This document shows positions 1 through 12,893 of a stretch of DNA of 64,000 nt, piece by piece. Location: assembly GCA_033239525.1 (NCBI GenBank), contig BSYO01000010.1:15902042-15966041 (forward strand), in the 5' to 3' direction. Within the stretch, counting starts at the first letter, position 1. Every line of letters starts with the position of its first letter. The DNA comes from Nepenthes gracilis (taxonomy: Eukaryota > Streptophyta > Magnoliopsida > Caryophyllales > Nepenthaceae). Below the pieces are notes generated by a model. It had not been told where the DNA came from. It searched no databases and was given only the letters and a program-made list of their open reading frames with translations. Both the position numbers and the translations under genes were made by a program.

Positions 1-169
1 CCCCTATGGAAGAATCCTAGTTCCCCTTTTTATCATGAATGATCAAAGAATAATGGAGCTCACTCTTCTTAATCCATATTTTCTTACCATATTTTACTAT
101 ATTGTTTAAATTCGTCACTTAATCATTTAAAAGATTGATACAGTGAGTGAGATGCTTTATCTTTGACCC

Positions 170-1829
170 TTACCGAAAATTATTTTGACATGACCATACA
201 GGGCAGTAGGGGCGAATATGGCTAATGATTCCGCATCTATGACATGTTGGAATGAATTCAGTATGGCCGTCAGAAGTGTATATTTGCTTCCTAGTACATT
301 TAAGACCAAACTGTCTCATACTTGTTAAGTTTTGATGGTTTTGTGTATTAGCATACTTCTTTGGAAAACCACTTGACGATTGGTCAACACGGGCAGACAA
401 TGGATTGTTTTGTCTTGGGAGGGACATGGGTCGGATAAATATAGTTTTAGAATTAACACTGACTTTCAAAGCATTTTCAAAATAACCTAACCCAATTTTA
501 TTTCCTCCATTTTTTTCCAAACCAAGCATATTTGTCAATTGTCTGGACCCATTTGAAAATTGTTTTAGATCATTGCGCGCAACCTCAAGATCATATTCAA
601 GAATCTTAATCTTTTCGGAAAATGAGATAGTCAATTTCTCAACTTCTTGAATTTTTGTATCTAATTCGGATTTAAGAGCTAATTTCTCTTTTTCCAGTTT
701 TGTCAATTTATATTTTAGCGATATATTAGTTTTTTTGATCTGTAAACATTTCTTAAATAATTTATCATAAGTATCCTGAAGATCATACAATTTAGCTTCT
801 GACTGGTTTTCAAAGTTATTTGATTGATTAAAACCATCTTCTAGTTATTTATTATTTTCACATATCGATGTCATAAAAGCTAAATACTTGACAGGGCCAT
901 CTTCAGTGCATCTTTTAACATCTTCTTCTTTGTCATTACTCAAGGTCGCATTAACTTTTAAGGTTTGACCTTGTTGGCGTTTGAAATTTAGACATTTAGC
1001 ACGATAATAGCCAAAACCTTTACACTCATGGCATTGAACTCTTTGGGTATTTTTCAATTTGAATTCTTTAATTTCACGTTGATCTTTCTTATTAAGTTTA
1101 AGTGATCTTTTTAAATCTATATTTGGTTTATCAAATGAAGATTTATTTTTCTTCAAGAATTTTTAAAATTTCTAACAAATAAGGTAAAATCTTTATCGCT
1201 ATTCGACTCCTCATCGGAGTCACGGTCTCTCTCTTACCTAATGGATTTTAAAGCAATCGATTTATTCTTCATTGACTGCGGAAGTGCGTGCTTATAAGTT
1301 TGGAGATATCCTACAAGTTTTTCGATTTTTATTTCATCAATTTCTTTACTTTCTTCGAAAGTGATGACCTTAGGTCTAAATCGTTTAGGGAGTGATTTAA
1401 AAACTTTTCTAATAATTCTATTTTCAGGAATCAGTTCTCCTATGTTAAATGTGGAGTTGACAATATCGTTTAATCAATGTAGAATTCATCTAATGTTTCA
1501 TCATCTTTCATTCAGATTTCTTCAAATCTAGTCGTAAGAATTTATAATTTTGAGTTTTTGACAAGTTTGGTGCATTCATGAGTGATTTCAAGAATATCCC
1601 ACGCATCCTTTGAGATCTTACACATAGAGATGCGTTTAAACTCTCTGGGAAATACGGCCATAAAAATAGCATGTAGTCCCTTGCTATTCCAACTGCACAA
1701 ATCAAGATCTTCTTTTGTCCACACGTATAGAGCTTTCGATTCATCACCCGTAGTACTTTTGGGTGGAGTCCATCCAATTTGAGTGCATGCCCACACGCGC
1801 TCATCTATCGATTTGAGAATGGCTTTCAT
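170..1829 (-). pseudogene. Sirevirus gag remnant, copy 1
   Basis: Three minus-strand open segments follow one another. Segment 1829-1542 has the copia gag (UBN2-type) core, including a W-D-I-L-E-I motif near its end. Segment 1156-845 is Lys-rich and holds a zinc knuckle, C-H-E-C-K-G-F-G-Y-Y-R-A-K-C, in which the usual His is Tyr. Segment 790-170 is a coiled coil of about 75 residues followed by a second CCHC motif, C-H-R-C-G-I-I-S-H-I-R-P-Y-C, near its C-terminus. Such a protein would build the retroelement particle and package its RNA. Stops and frameshifts separate the segments, so no product is expected. The same architecture recurs in the second unit at 5400-3750. Confidence 0.75.
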
Positions 1830-1943
1830 ATAAACATTCCAATAAGCATAATTGCTTCCATCAAAGTAGGGAGGAATAGATAACGATTAACTAGTATGCA
1901 TCTAAATCGGGGTCGTGGGTCGGAGTGAGTCTCTAATACCAAT

Positions 1944-3212
1944 TGAAAAGGACGTTTTGTCCCCAATTACATAATAAAGTTTTGATCCCGTGCAGGATTA
2001 GTGAAAACAGTATAAAATTAAATGTTCAATACACGTAAAGAATATTTATATCTAGATGTTAAGAACAATAATATGCATAAAACGTATACGATAATAGCAA
2101 TAGTAAAAAGATATAATTTTTTGGTGACGAAGGAAAAACTCGATACCCACGGTAATCGAGAAAAAACCTTCTGAGCTTTAACGGTCAAAGAAGATATCCA
2201 CTATAAAATTAGAAAAGGACATTTTGTCCCAATTATACAATAATATTTCGACCATGTGCAAGATTAGTGGAAGCAGTATAAAATCAAATATTCAATACAC
2301 GTAAAGAATATTTATTCTAAAAGATACGAGCAATACACACATAAAAATAAAGTAATAATAATAATAATCAGACAATCTTTTGGTGATGAAGGAAAAACTT
2401 GATAACCGCAACTATCAAGAAAAATCCTTCGGGTTTCAACGGTCAAGGAAGAAATACACTATGAAATTCAACTTACAGATTGGGTGGTAACGATACGTCA
2501 ACCTAACCGATTTACTCCTATCTTGTAATTTCTACCAACGGATTCCTTGGATTTGCTTTCAGCAACGGAACCGGACACCTTTCAGTTTTCACGTCAATTT
2601 TTCCTCTCGAGCTACTTGAATTGCCAAACACACTGGATCCCAATATTCACGCCACCAACGTCGCCACGAAGATTATCAAGCAGGGAGAAAAGAAAGCAAA
2701 ATAAAAAAAGAACACTTTGTCAATAGAGCACAATCGTTGGAGAGACGTGTTCTTAAAAATGAAGCACACAAGGATGTAGATTTGCAAGAGAAAAGGCTCC
2801 ACAAAAGTCTACTAAGCCAGCCTAGGGTTAAAGAGCTAAGGAATAAATATATAGAATCCCAAAACATGGTTTAAAAAAATAGCCGTTGGAGATAAAAAAA
2901 ACCCGCACGCTCAAGCGCCCATTGAGCACTCAGCGAGCGCTGAATAGGGTTAGGGAAAATGTACCCAGGCGCTCAAGTGCCCGGTTCATAAAAGTGCACC
3001 CAGTGGACGCCTCAGGCACCCTTCCCGGGACAATGTGAAAAACGCGACAAGAAGGCGTGAATACTGAGATTTGACGATGACGACCTTTTAGTATGAAACG
3101 GATGAAAATCTTCCAATCTAATATGTTGTCGTAGATACCGAACAAGCCGATAAGAGACCAAGAACCAATCCGACAAGGTCAAGAAATATGCCAATACAAA
3201 ATACGACTAACA
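1944..3212 (-). repeat. Sirevirus LTR A (with an internal duplication)
   Basis: This LTR starts TG and ends CA on either strand. On the minus strand it is followed by a mutated initiator-Met PBS (plus 1932-1942, where TGGTATCAGAG reads TGGTATTAGAG). It is about 215 bp longer than LTR B because the segment next to the PBS is present twice (about 1944-2211 and 2212-2462). A TATA box on the minus strand (about 2845-2854) lies downstream of a GC-rich tract at 2905-3035. It serves as 3' LTR of the unit at 3213-6529 and 5' LTR of the unit at 1-1943. Confidence 0.75.
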
Positions 3213-3224
3213 ATCTCTCCCTTT
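3213..3224 (-). promoter_or_regulatory. Polypurine tract abutting LTR A
   Basis: On the minus strand this reads AAAGGGAGAGAT directly before the TGTTAG start of LTR A, the expected place for the plus-strand DNA primer. Further G-rich motifs (GGGGGAG type) lie at 3517-3524, 3557-3563 and 3622-3628. The two inner ones sit in a duplicated context (plus strand ATACCATGAxATGAAAACTCCCCC). Multiple PPTs are a known Sirevirus trait. Confidence 0.6.
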
Positions 3225-3749
3225 GACAATTCCGTGATAAAATCCCAAAAATAGTAAAAAATAAAATATAAGATACTCACGGGTTCAGATACCATCGAGA
3301 TAGAACCCATATACATGAAAATGATGCCTTGAGACAGTTGACACAATATAAAATGAAATACAAAAATCCAAACTTCGAAAGTGGCCACCTACTGTATACC
3401 AGGGAAGAACTGCTATTCCTAGACAAACACAATTAGTGCAGAAATAGTAAGAATACAATAGTAGGAGGTAAATACACATAAACATAAAAGAGTAATAATA
3501 TACCATGAGATGAAAACTCCCCCCATCAAGAATAGCAATATACCATGAAATGAAAACTCCCCCTAGCAAAAGTAGCCTCACCTTATCTTCCCCTAAAAAC
3601 ACTTAATAAAATACTTATCTACTCCCCCTTTTGGTAGTTTCCTCTTCTTGATCCAAAATTTCTTACCATATTTTATAGTGTTATTTAAATTCATCACTTG
3701 ATTATTTAGAAGGTTGATACGGTGAATGAGATGCTCTACTTTTGGAGGT

Positions 3750-5400
3750 TGTCAAAAATTATTTTGCCATGACATTTCGAGGCAGTAGGGGCGAATATGG
3801 CCAACAATACCACACCCATGACATGTTGGGACAGATTTAGGCTTAACGTTCTAACTATACCATTGCTTCTTAAATTTTTTGAAATTGAACCAATTCTCGG
3901 GGAAACTTCGCGACGACTGATCAATACGGCCAAACGGAGTGCTACTTTGTCTTGGTATGGAAGTGGCTTGGACAAAGACAAGTTTAAAGTTAATATTGAC
4001 TTTTACGGCATTTTTCAAATAACCCAAACCGGTTTTATTTCCTCTAATTTTTCCCAAACTGAGCATATGGTCTAATTATTTGAACCCACTTGAAAATTAT
4101 TTCAAATTATTATGAGCAATCTCAAGATCAGATTCAAGATTGGTGATTTGTTCAGTAAATGAGCTTTTTAATTTTTCAACTTCTTGAACTTTTGTGTCTA
4201 ACTCGCATTTTAGAGCTAATATTTCTTTTTTCACTTTTGTCAATTTATTCTTTAACGACACATTAGTCTTGTTAATCTAAAGGCATTCCTTAAATAATTT
4301 ATTATAAGCATCCTGAAAGTCAAAAGTTTAACTTCTGACTCATTCTCAGAGTCATCAAATATATTAACATTTTCTTCTATCTAAATATTAGTTCCACACA
4401 TCGATGTCATAAAAGTCATGTATTTGATTGGGCCATCTTCAGAATATTTTTTAACCTCTTCTTCTTCGTCATCGTTTAAGGTCGTATTAACTTTTAAGGC
4501 TTAATCTTATTGGCGTTTAAAATTTGGACTATCAGCACGATAATAGCTAAAACCTTTACACTAATAACATTGAACTCCTTGAGTATTTTTTTATTTTGGA
4601 TTCTTTAATTTCTCGTCAACCTTTCTTGTCAGTTTAAGAGGTCTTTTTAAATCCACATTTGGGTGGTCAGATGAAGATTTATTTTTCTTCAAAAAATTTT
4701 TAATGTTTTTAACAAATAAGGTAAAATTTTCATCGCTATTCGACTCTTTATCGGAATCACAATGTCTCCTTCCCTAACGGATTTTTGAACAATTGATTTA
4801 TTTTTTCTTGGCTATGGAAGTGTATGCTTATAAATTTGGCGAGATCCTACAAATTCTTCAATCTTCATTTTATCAAAGTCTTTACTTTTTTCGATAGCAG
4901 TGACATTAGGTCTAAATGATTCAATGAGAGATCTAAAAATTTTTTGAACAATTCTATTTTTAATAATCCGTTCTCCTAAATTAAACGTGGAGTTTACAAT
5001 ATTATTCAATTGAATATATAATTTATCAAATGTTTCATCATCTTTTGTTTGGATTTCTTCAAATCTAGTCGTAAGCATTTGTAATTTTGAATTTTTGACA
5101 AGTTTGGTGTCTTCATAAGTGATTTCAAGAATATCCCATATATCTTTTGAGGTCGCACACATAGAGATGCGTTTAAATTTTTTAGAAGATATAGTCATAA
5201 AAATAGCATGTAACCCATTACTATTCCAATTATACAAATTAAAATCTTCTTTTGTCTATGAGGGCAGAGCTTTCGGCTCATCACCACTTTTGGATGAGAT
5301 CCACCCAATTTGGGTGCTAACCCACACGTGCTCTTCTATCGATTTAAGGAAGACTCTCATACGAACGTTCTAATAGGCATAGTTGCTTCCATCAAAGAAT
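3750..5400 (-). pseudogene. Sirevirus gag remnant, copy 2
   Basis: This is homologous to the gag at 170-1829, in the same order and orientation. The best open stretch is 5237-4812, with the copia gag core (W-D-I-L-E-I motif followed by the L-V-K-N-S-K-L segment). The zinc-knuckle region near 4480-4700 and coiled-coil region near 4100-4330 are recognisable only across frames. Segment 4066-3851 corresponds to the post-coiled-coil part of copy 1. Multiple stops and frameshifts make it a pseudogene. Beyond it on the minus strand comes the PPT region rather than pol. Confidence 0.7.
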
Positions 5401-5462
5401 GGTTAAATAGAGAGCGATCCACTCGTATACATTTAGATCAAGGGTCGCGGATCAGGGTGAGT

Positions 5463-5473
5463 CTCTGATACCA
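5463..5473 (-). promoter_or_regulatory. Primer-binding site (initiator tRNA-Met type)
   Basis: The minus strand reads TGGTATCAGAG two bases after the CA end of LTR B. This is the usual plant copia site complementary to the 3' end of initiator tRNA-Met. It fixes element orientation as minus. Confidence 0.8.
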
Positions 5474-5475
5474 AT

Positions 5476-5618
5476 TGAAAAAGGATGCTTCGTCCCAATT
5501 ACACAATAATATTTTGACCACATGCAAGATTAGTGAAAGTAGTACAAAATCAAATATTCAATACACATAAAGAGTATTTATTTTCAAATAATACGAGTAA
5601 TTTGTGCATAAAAATAAA

Positions 5619-5651
<33 letters not shown>

Positions 5652-6529
5652 TAATTTTTTTAGTGACGAAGGAAAAACTCGATAACTATGGCTATCGAGA
5701 AAAACTTTTCGGGTTTCAACGGTCAAGAAAGAAATGCACTATAAAAATCAACTTATAGATCAGGTGGTAATGACACGCTAACCTAGCCGACTTACTTCCA
5801 ATCTTGTGATCTCTACCAAGGAACTCTTTGGATTTACCCTTGACAACGGAATCGAAAACTTTCCAATTTTCACGTCAATCTTTCCTCTCGAACCACTTGA
5901 ATTTGTCAAACACACTGGATCCCAGTATTCATGCCACCAATGTCGCCACAAAGGTTATCAAGCGGGAGAAGAGAAGGCAAAATGAGGAGAGAACATTTTG
6001 TCAATGGATCACAATCGTTGGAGAGATATGTTCTTAAAATGGAGCACACAAGGAAATGAATTTGTAAGAAAAAAGGCTTCAAAAAGTCTGTCAAGCCAGC
6101 CTAGGGTTAAAGAGTTAAGGTATGAATATATAGAAGTCCCAAAACGAGGTTTAAAAAAATAGTCATTGGAGACAAAAAAACCTGCGCCGCTCGAGTGCCC
6201 ATCGAGCGCTGAATAGGGTTAGGAAAAATGTACCTGAGCGCTTGAGCGCTCGGTTCTTAAAAGTGCGCCTAGCGAGCGCCTCGGGCCCTCATTGAGCGCC
6301 CGGTAAGGGAGGTGCACCAAGATGGTGCCTTGGGAGTTCTTCCCTTGATGGTGTGAAAAACGCAACAAGAAGGCATGAATATTGAGATTTGATGATGACA
6401 ACGTTCTAGCATGAAACGGATGAAAATCTTCCAACCGATATGTTATCGCAGATACTGAATAAGCCGACAAGAGACCAAGAACCAATCCGACACGATCACA
6501 GAATTTACCAATACAAAATACGACTAACA
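5476..6529 (-). repeat. Sirevirus LTR B
   Basis: This LTR is about 1.05 kb with TG/CA ends and is colinear with LTR A but lacks its duplication. It carries an (AAT)n run (about 5621-5650), a TATA box on the minus strand (about 6124-6132) and a GC-rich tract with repeated CTCGAG/GAGCGC-like motifs (6185-6340) upstream of that TATA. The PBS follows immediately on the minus strand. Abrupt contact with another partial LTR at 6530 shows nested or recombined copies. Confidence 0.75.
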
Positions 6530-7309
6530 AAAATCAACATACAGATCGGGCGGTATAGACACGTTAACCTAACCGACTTACTCACGTCTTGTGATCCCTA
6601 CTAAGGAACTCCTTGTATTTACCCGCGGCAATGAAACCGGACACATTTCGGTCTTCACGTCAATCTTTCCTCTCGTGGCACTTGAATTTTCGAATACCAC
6701 TAGAGCCCAGTGTTCACGCCACCGACATTGCCACGAATGTTAACAAGCGGGAAGAGGTGTAAATGAGAAAGCATGATGTGAAAAGAAAAAACTTTGTCAA
6801 TGGAGTACAATCGTAGGTGTAAAATTTTCTAAAAAATGGAGCACAAGAACTATAGGTTTTTCAAGAGAATAGACTCCTCAACAGTCTGTCAGAAACCCTA
6901 GGGTTCAAAACATAAAACAACTATATATATAGAGCCTCAAAAACACGTTTAGAAATAAAGCCATTGGAGAAATGCACGTCGTGGTGCTCGAGCGTGCGAC
7001 GAGTGCAGCTAGAGTTTCAGGCACACACACAGCACCGCTCAAGCGCGACTAAGGCAAACAACGGGCGGGCAGCTATTGTTTTTGGAGCTCGAGCGCACAG
7101 TGGGCGAGCGGCAAGCGTGAGTCTACTGGAATTGAGGTCGAGTGTAGGGCAGGCGAGCAGCAGGCGTGGATTACCGAGAGTGGTGTGCTGAAGATCCTTG
7201 AACAAAAATCCAAAGAAGAGCTTCCAAACACTTCCAATGCACGGACGAGCGACCAAGAAAACAACCTGACACGGTCACAGAATATGTCAACTAAAAAATA
7301 CGCATAACA
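6530..7309 (-). repeat. Partial Sirevirus LTR C
   Basis: This is colinear with LTR B from its position about 5745 onward, ending in the same ...TAACA terminus at 7309, and it lacks the PBS-proximal 270 bp or so. It directly abuts LTR B. It has its own TATA-like run (6922-6932) and a GC-rich tract (6970-7180). The reading frames at 7017-7256 and 6964-7191 are products of this GC tract, not genes. Confidence 0.65.
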
Positions 7310-8285
7310 GTATAGATCATCTTTAAAATATAATAAAATACTATTTAATTATTTTTGTACAGATAACATATAACCCAAAAATTTTAATAAAAATAAGATT
7401 ATCTAATCTTTAGTAATTATTTTGCTATTGACACATGTCCCATGCTACATGTCTAAATGTTAATATAATATAAGACTTTATAAAATTAAAAATATCCAAC
7501 AAAATTAGATTTTATTACGATCTTATTGTCATATTGAGAAAGGAAGAAAATTTTAATTCCACATATTTTAAAATAAGAATATATATATATTTTTTTAATT
7601 TCTGTATTTTCACAAGTTGATAAATTGTCATATCACATAATTGATTCATAGACATTAACTAGGGCATGTTATTTCTGTATTTGCTTCTATATTATAATTT
7701 GTTAAGTGTGATGACAATTAATTATTCAAATATGAATTTACTTCCTAAAGTTCTATATCCAATGACATACATATTAAGATTATTCCAAAAATATGTCACA
7801 AAAATATATTTTATGGGAAACAAAAAAAAAATCTTAGTAATTAATAATCATGCGACATTTATAAGAAAATAGCCTATAATTATCCTAATATTTAGGCATA
7901 GTAAGGGCATCCCTCTTTTTTATTGTAATGACTTAAAAGGCAAGTATGTCTGAACACATTATTTAGTTATTAAAATTGAATAAGTTAAAAATATAAATAC
8001 TAAAAATATAGCATGAATACATATTGTAATCTTTTTTATAAAATTGAAAATAATGCCAAAAAAAAAAAGACAAATCAACTGGGTTGCATTTGATGGTTGG
8101 TCTATATCTTTCTAGAGCTACCTCATGCATGATCGTTTATCTTACATTCATTGGCATCTTGTGCCCACAAGGATGTCGACTTCTAACTTTACTTTCATTT
8201 TAGGTATTCGGTCAGTAGTCTCGTTACCTTTTCTTTGCACGTGTGCCACCTAATAGTCCCAATTGTCACGTCTGATGTCTAAAGT
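7310..8285. other. AT-rich intergenic DNA without recognisable genes
   Basis: This is low-GC DNA with short A and T runs. The 68-aa open frame at 7666-7872 (+) has no recognisable motif. I see no RNA gene or element boundary here. Confidence 0.6.
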
Positions 8286-11200
8286 TTTATCTTAATTATT
8301 CTATTATTCGTAATTATTTTAATCAAATTTTAAATTAAAATTTTAAAATTAATTTTTCATTCAACCGACTGAAATCTAAATCAATACTGAAATACGAACT
8401 TGTATCAACTACCACTAAACGGCTCGAATAATAATAATTTAATTATAAGACTCGAAAGTGGCTCCAAATGCAGCCAACTACATGACCACAAATAATAAGT
8501 AAAGAAAATCATCTTAATTGATATCTAAGTATCAAACTATAAATTTATTCGAATTACTAATTAAGCTTAATCATTACCATTATTATCAGAAATGTTGAAT
8601 GAAACATGCTAATATGGTTGAAATTCAAAAATGTCAATAATATTAATTTTTAAATAAACATGCAAAAAACTGTATAATCATTATCAAATATACCAACTAT
8701 TATGCAAATATTGAAATTATGCTAAAAGTATACTAATATGTAAAGGATCAAGTATTTGTGATTGTTATACCAATAAGGGTAAATATCAAAATTTTGAGTG
8801 ACGATTATTTATATATAGTCCAATGTCATATACTACTATTTATAATTTGTGGGTAGATCGATTATATATTATTTCTTATAATCGAATATTCGACTATCGA
8901 TTTATTAATAATATATTAAGATATATCCGAATATATTTTATCAACTATTTATAGAAGGCCTTACTTTGATTAAATTAAAAATTCTATTCGAATATAAACG
9001 TGCTTTTATTGTTTTTATATTGGAGAAAATATTTCCTTTCATCAAAGTTAATGTAAAGTTTTCTTCTTTTTTTAAGTATATGACATCCATAAATAATAAA
9101 GTAAACAATATGGATATGAAAAAATTTTAATATATAACTTGAAGACATATAGAAACTATTATACAAAAATTATTGAAAAATCAATATAATTTATATAATT
9201 TTTATTACTTTGTTACAAATAGAAATATATAGAAATATTTATGTAGAAAGAAAAAATATATGTGAACATATATATGAAATTTAAAGACATAAATATCATT
9301 TATATAAATGTAATACTGAAGCATAATTTATATAAATTTAAAGATATGCAATTCATAAAATTTTATAAAATAACAGTAAGATTATATATATACAAAGTTT
9401 AAAATAATTTAAATATGAAAATTATATATATATAAGCATTTAAAAAATACTCAAAAATTATATGAAAGATTATCAATAAAAGAAAAAAGATTTAAATGTA
9501 TTTATCTTTACTTTTTATTCAAAGATTGCTTGATTTTATATTAAATCCTCATTCATTTTTTTCTTATTTTTTCTCTTTTTCTTTATTCTCTCAACATTCA
9601 GACGTAACATGAGCTAAAATTTACTAAGATATCTATGTATTAAAAATTAGTATATATAAATGTTGGTCCTTGGATTAGATATTGAGATAAAATAGGTACT
9701 GTATACGAGTAATCCTTAAGTGTACATTAGGCATCAATATTTGATATAAATATAAAAAATTGATATATGTACATTGGTCAAATGTTGATTAAACGTTGAG
9801 ATAAAATAGATATTGCACGAGCACCCCTCAAGTATGCATTCGGCATCAATATTTTGATCTAAATATGTATATGCGCCACTTGATCACACTTGTCGATCCT
9901 TGCATCCTAGGTTGAAATGTCCAAATTAATTTTATTTTAAAATTTTTAATTATCTTATTTGATTTTAAATTAATATCCAAAAATTATTTTTTTATTCCAT
10001 TGTCTTAAACCCAAATCGACACCGGAATACAAACATATATCAAATATCATTAAACAACCCAAATAATATAATAATGATTAAATCATAGAACTCAAAAGTT
10101 ACACTTCAAAATGACTATGAATATTGATAATTAATTGATCTCAAACAATGCATAGTAAAAAAATATTTTAATCAAAATCAGATTATCAAACTATAACTTT
10201 TGAAGTTTGTTAAATCAAATTTAAATATCACCATCATCATTAACCAATGACCATGTACAGCATGAAGCAAAATATCAACTACCTATCTAAATTATTACAA
10301 TAATGCAAATAATTATTTTAGATTAATCTCTTGAAACCTTCTCCGTATTATCCAAGGCTCCTACAAATTATTGAACCCAATAGCCTAGAAGATTAGTAAA
10401 AATAAAAATAAAAGCCTAACACTCAATAATATATATATAATCTCATACGTTATTATATACCAACGAAACATGCTAATAAAAATGTCATGATTAAGATTTT
10501 GAAATGTCGATAATATTAGTTTTTGATAAATCATGCAAAAATCGTATACTCATAATCAAACATATTAAAATTTATACAAATACGAAATCACACCAAAATT
10601 GAATAAATAAGTATGAAATATGAACTATATAGATGTCGTACTAATATGTAATGAATTAAAGATTGATGATAACCTCACCAATAAATAGTAAATATTAAAA
10701 TCTGAGTTATGATTATTTTATACAATTATATATTATACATCACTATTCACGACACTTGAATATGCTAATTATATATTATTTTCTATAATCGATGTCAAAC
10801 ACTATTATTTTGAAATGTGGATGCCTGATTTATCTTTTAATTTACTAATAATATATTATGACATATACAAATATATTCAATTAATTCTCTAAAATGGTTT
10901 TTACTTGGTCAAATTGAAAATTCTACTCAATTATAGATACTTTATTATTTTTTATACCAGATAAAATAATTCCTTTCATTAAAACTAATATATAATTTTT
11001 TTTTATTTTCTTTAAATATATAAGATGCAGTAAAAATTATAAATATATATAAATTTTAATATATAATTAAAAGACATACATGAACTATATTTAATCAATT
11101 TTCTACAATGGTTATTATTCAATTAAATAGAAAATTCTATTCAAATACAAATATTTTTTTATTTTTCTTATATTAGAGAAAATAATTCCTTTCATTAAAG

Positions 11201-11850
11201 CTAATATATAGTTTTCCTTCATTTTTTCTTAAATATATGATATGTAGTAAAAAAACATAAACATATATAAATTTTATTGTGCACTTTAAAAGCATGCATG
11301 AACTATGTTGTTTAATTTAAAAGTATATAGAAATATTTGTATAAAATATTTTAAGAAATTAAGATATTATGTAATTTGTAATATTTTTCTTCAAATAAAA
11401 AATATGTAAAAATATTTTTATAGAAATTAAGAATATACAAAACATATATACAAAATTTAAAAAGCATGCAAGAGCATTGAATATGTGTTTAATATTTAAG
11501 TATGATTTATATAGACTTAAGACATTTATTTTAAAAATTGTATGAAATAAGAATATGATTCATATATGTAAACTTTAAAATAATTTAAGTATCAAATTGA
11601 GATATGTATAAGTATTTAGAATAAAAATTATTTAAAAATTATAAAAAAGATTAATAATACAAGAATAAAAAATTTAGATGTTTTTACCTTCATTTAATTT
11701 TATTGAAAGACCTCTTGATTCATCTTAATTCCTCATTTTCCTTTTTTCTTTCTCTTATTCTCTCTCTTTCTCTTTTCTTTCTCAACCCTCTTTTAAAAGT
11801 CCCATAAAAATGAGCTGCAATTGACTAAAAATTCTATTTATAAAAAAACT
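8286..11850 (-). repeat. Two diverged copies of a long AT-rich repeat, possibly LTR-derived
   Basis: Copy 1 (about 8290-9640) and copy 2 (about 9915-11840) share the same order of landmarks. These include a 'CACTAAAC(G/A)(G/A)C' block (near 8410 and 10047), the 'AATAATTCCTTTCATTAAA' block and a CT-rich tail followed by ATGAGCT (near 9610 and 11811). Copy 2 has an insertion around 10230-10440 and an internal duplication (about 10880-11085 and 11090-11310). Between the copies is a short tandem repeat of about 95 bp (9662-9753 and 9770-9868). On the minus strand copy 2 has a TATAAATAG-like motif just upstream of the shared tail, which would fit an LTR promoter. No coding sequence was found. The element class is unknown. 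Confidence 0.5.
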
Positions 11851-12416
11851 AGCTCATGAGTGTCAAGTAGATACAAATAAGGCATTAAAGTACAAACCAT
11901 ATTACATATAAGCGTGCCTTATACATATATTAGGTAGCTACATTTTATTCTAGATGCACATTATACGTAAATATTTTACCTAAAATGTGTTTATATAAGG
12001 GGCAAATGTAAGTTAGACGTTATTCAACCTAACTTATTTCGACATGAAACTTAATTTTTGACCCAAAATTTTAATTAACATCAAAAAATTATCAATTTAA
12101 TTAAACTAATCATTATTAAAATAATCTTATGAAATTTCATATATTACATCATCTCATGGGCAAAAATTATGCTTAAAACCCATTCATATATAGGTTAGAC
12201 GCACATTAGAAACTACTCGACTTATTTTATTTCAATTAAATATTTAATTTTTAATTTAAAATTTTAATTAACCTTAAAAATTTATCAATTTAATTAATTT
12301 AAATATCTAAAAATAATATTTTAAGAATTCATACCTTACACTAATGCTTGGCAATCAACTCCTTACAATCCGCAATGATATACCTATTTAGTTCAAAGTC
12401 CGCAATATAAGAGTTA

Positions 12417-12893
12417 TGTGAGCTTTTGGCCCAATTAAGGCCCAATTAATCGAGCCCCAAGCCGAGCCTAAGCCGCGAAAGCCGCCTCACCAAGCCATCT
12501 CAGCCACGAACGAAATGCAGAGCAGCGACTTTTGGCCGCTCGTCTTCCTCGATCAATTGCGTAACCTTCCAAATTTATCTCGCTTAATTGCCAAAGAAAT
12601 GCCATTCATTAAGTGGTGATAACTCTCCCATTAAGTTAATTCATCAATTTCGACCCGGTTCGAGCACCAAACGCTCATTTAGGCGTTTGATGGTTTCGCC
12701 TATAAATTGAGCAATCGAACTTTCCCTGCACCCAACTCAATTGAAACACCATCTAGAAGAGTAAAGGAGTGTCCGGAAACATTTAACGCCGTCCGACCGA
12801 GATCCGAAAACAAGAGCACAAATGGCCGGAGGTAATTTTAACCGATTTTAAATTCCGTAATCATGGTTGTGTTAACCACATCCAGATCTAACA
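12417..12893 (+). repeat. Copia 5' LTR
   Basis: This 477-bp LTR with TG/CA ends is the direct repeat of 18247-18716. A TATA-like box (CTATAAATTGAG, about 12701-12712) lies in its second half. It is flanked on the left by target duplication AGTTA. Confidence 0.9.

Larger units (their letters stand above)
1..7309 (-). mobile_element. Tandem Sirevirus-type Ty1/copia units (LTR-gag-LTR-gag), pol missing
   Basis: Read on the minus strand from 7309 down, the order is: partial LTR (7309-6530), full LTR (6529-5476), PBS, gag remnant (about 5470-3750), a stretch with several G-rich PPT motifs, second full LTR (3212-1944), PBS, second gag remnant (1829-170) running to the window edge. The gags have CCHC knuckles and a coiled coil of Sirevirus type. 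The LTRs begin TGTTAG and end TTTTCA. In both units the gag runs straight into the same PPT-side sequence (compare 1-150 with 3625-3735), with no protease, integrase, RT or RNase H between. The two units therefore share one pol deletion. All frames are broken. Assignment to Sireviruses is by family resemblance; the tandem order is read directly. Confidence 0.8.

Noticed and set aside
6964..7264. Overlapping open frames with biased composition
   Set aside because: They come from the GC-rich tract of a Sirevirus LTR.
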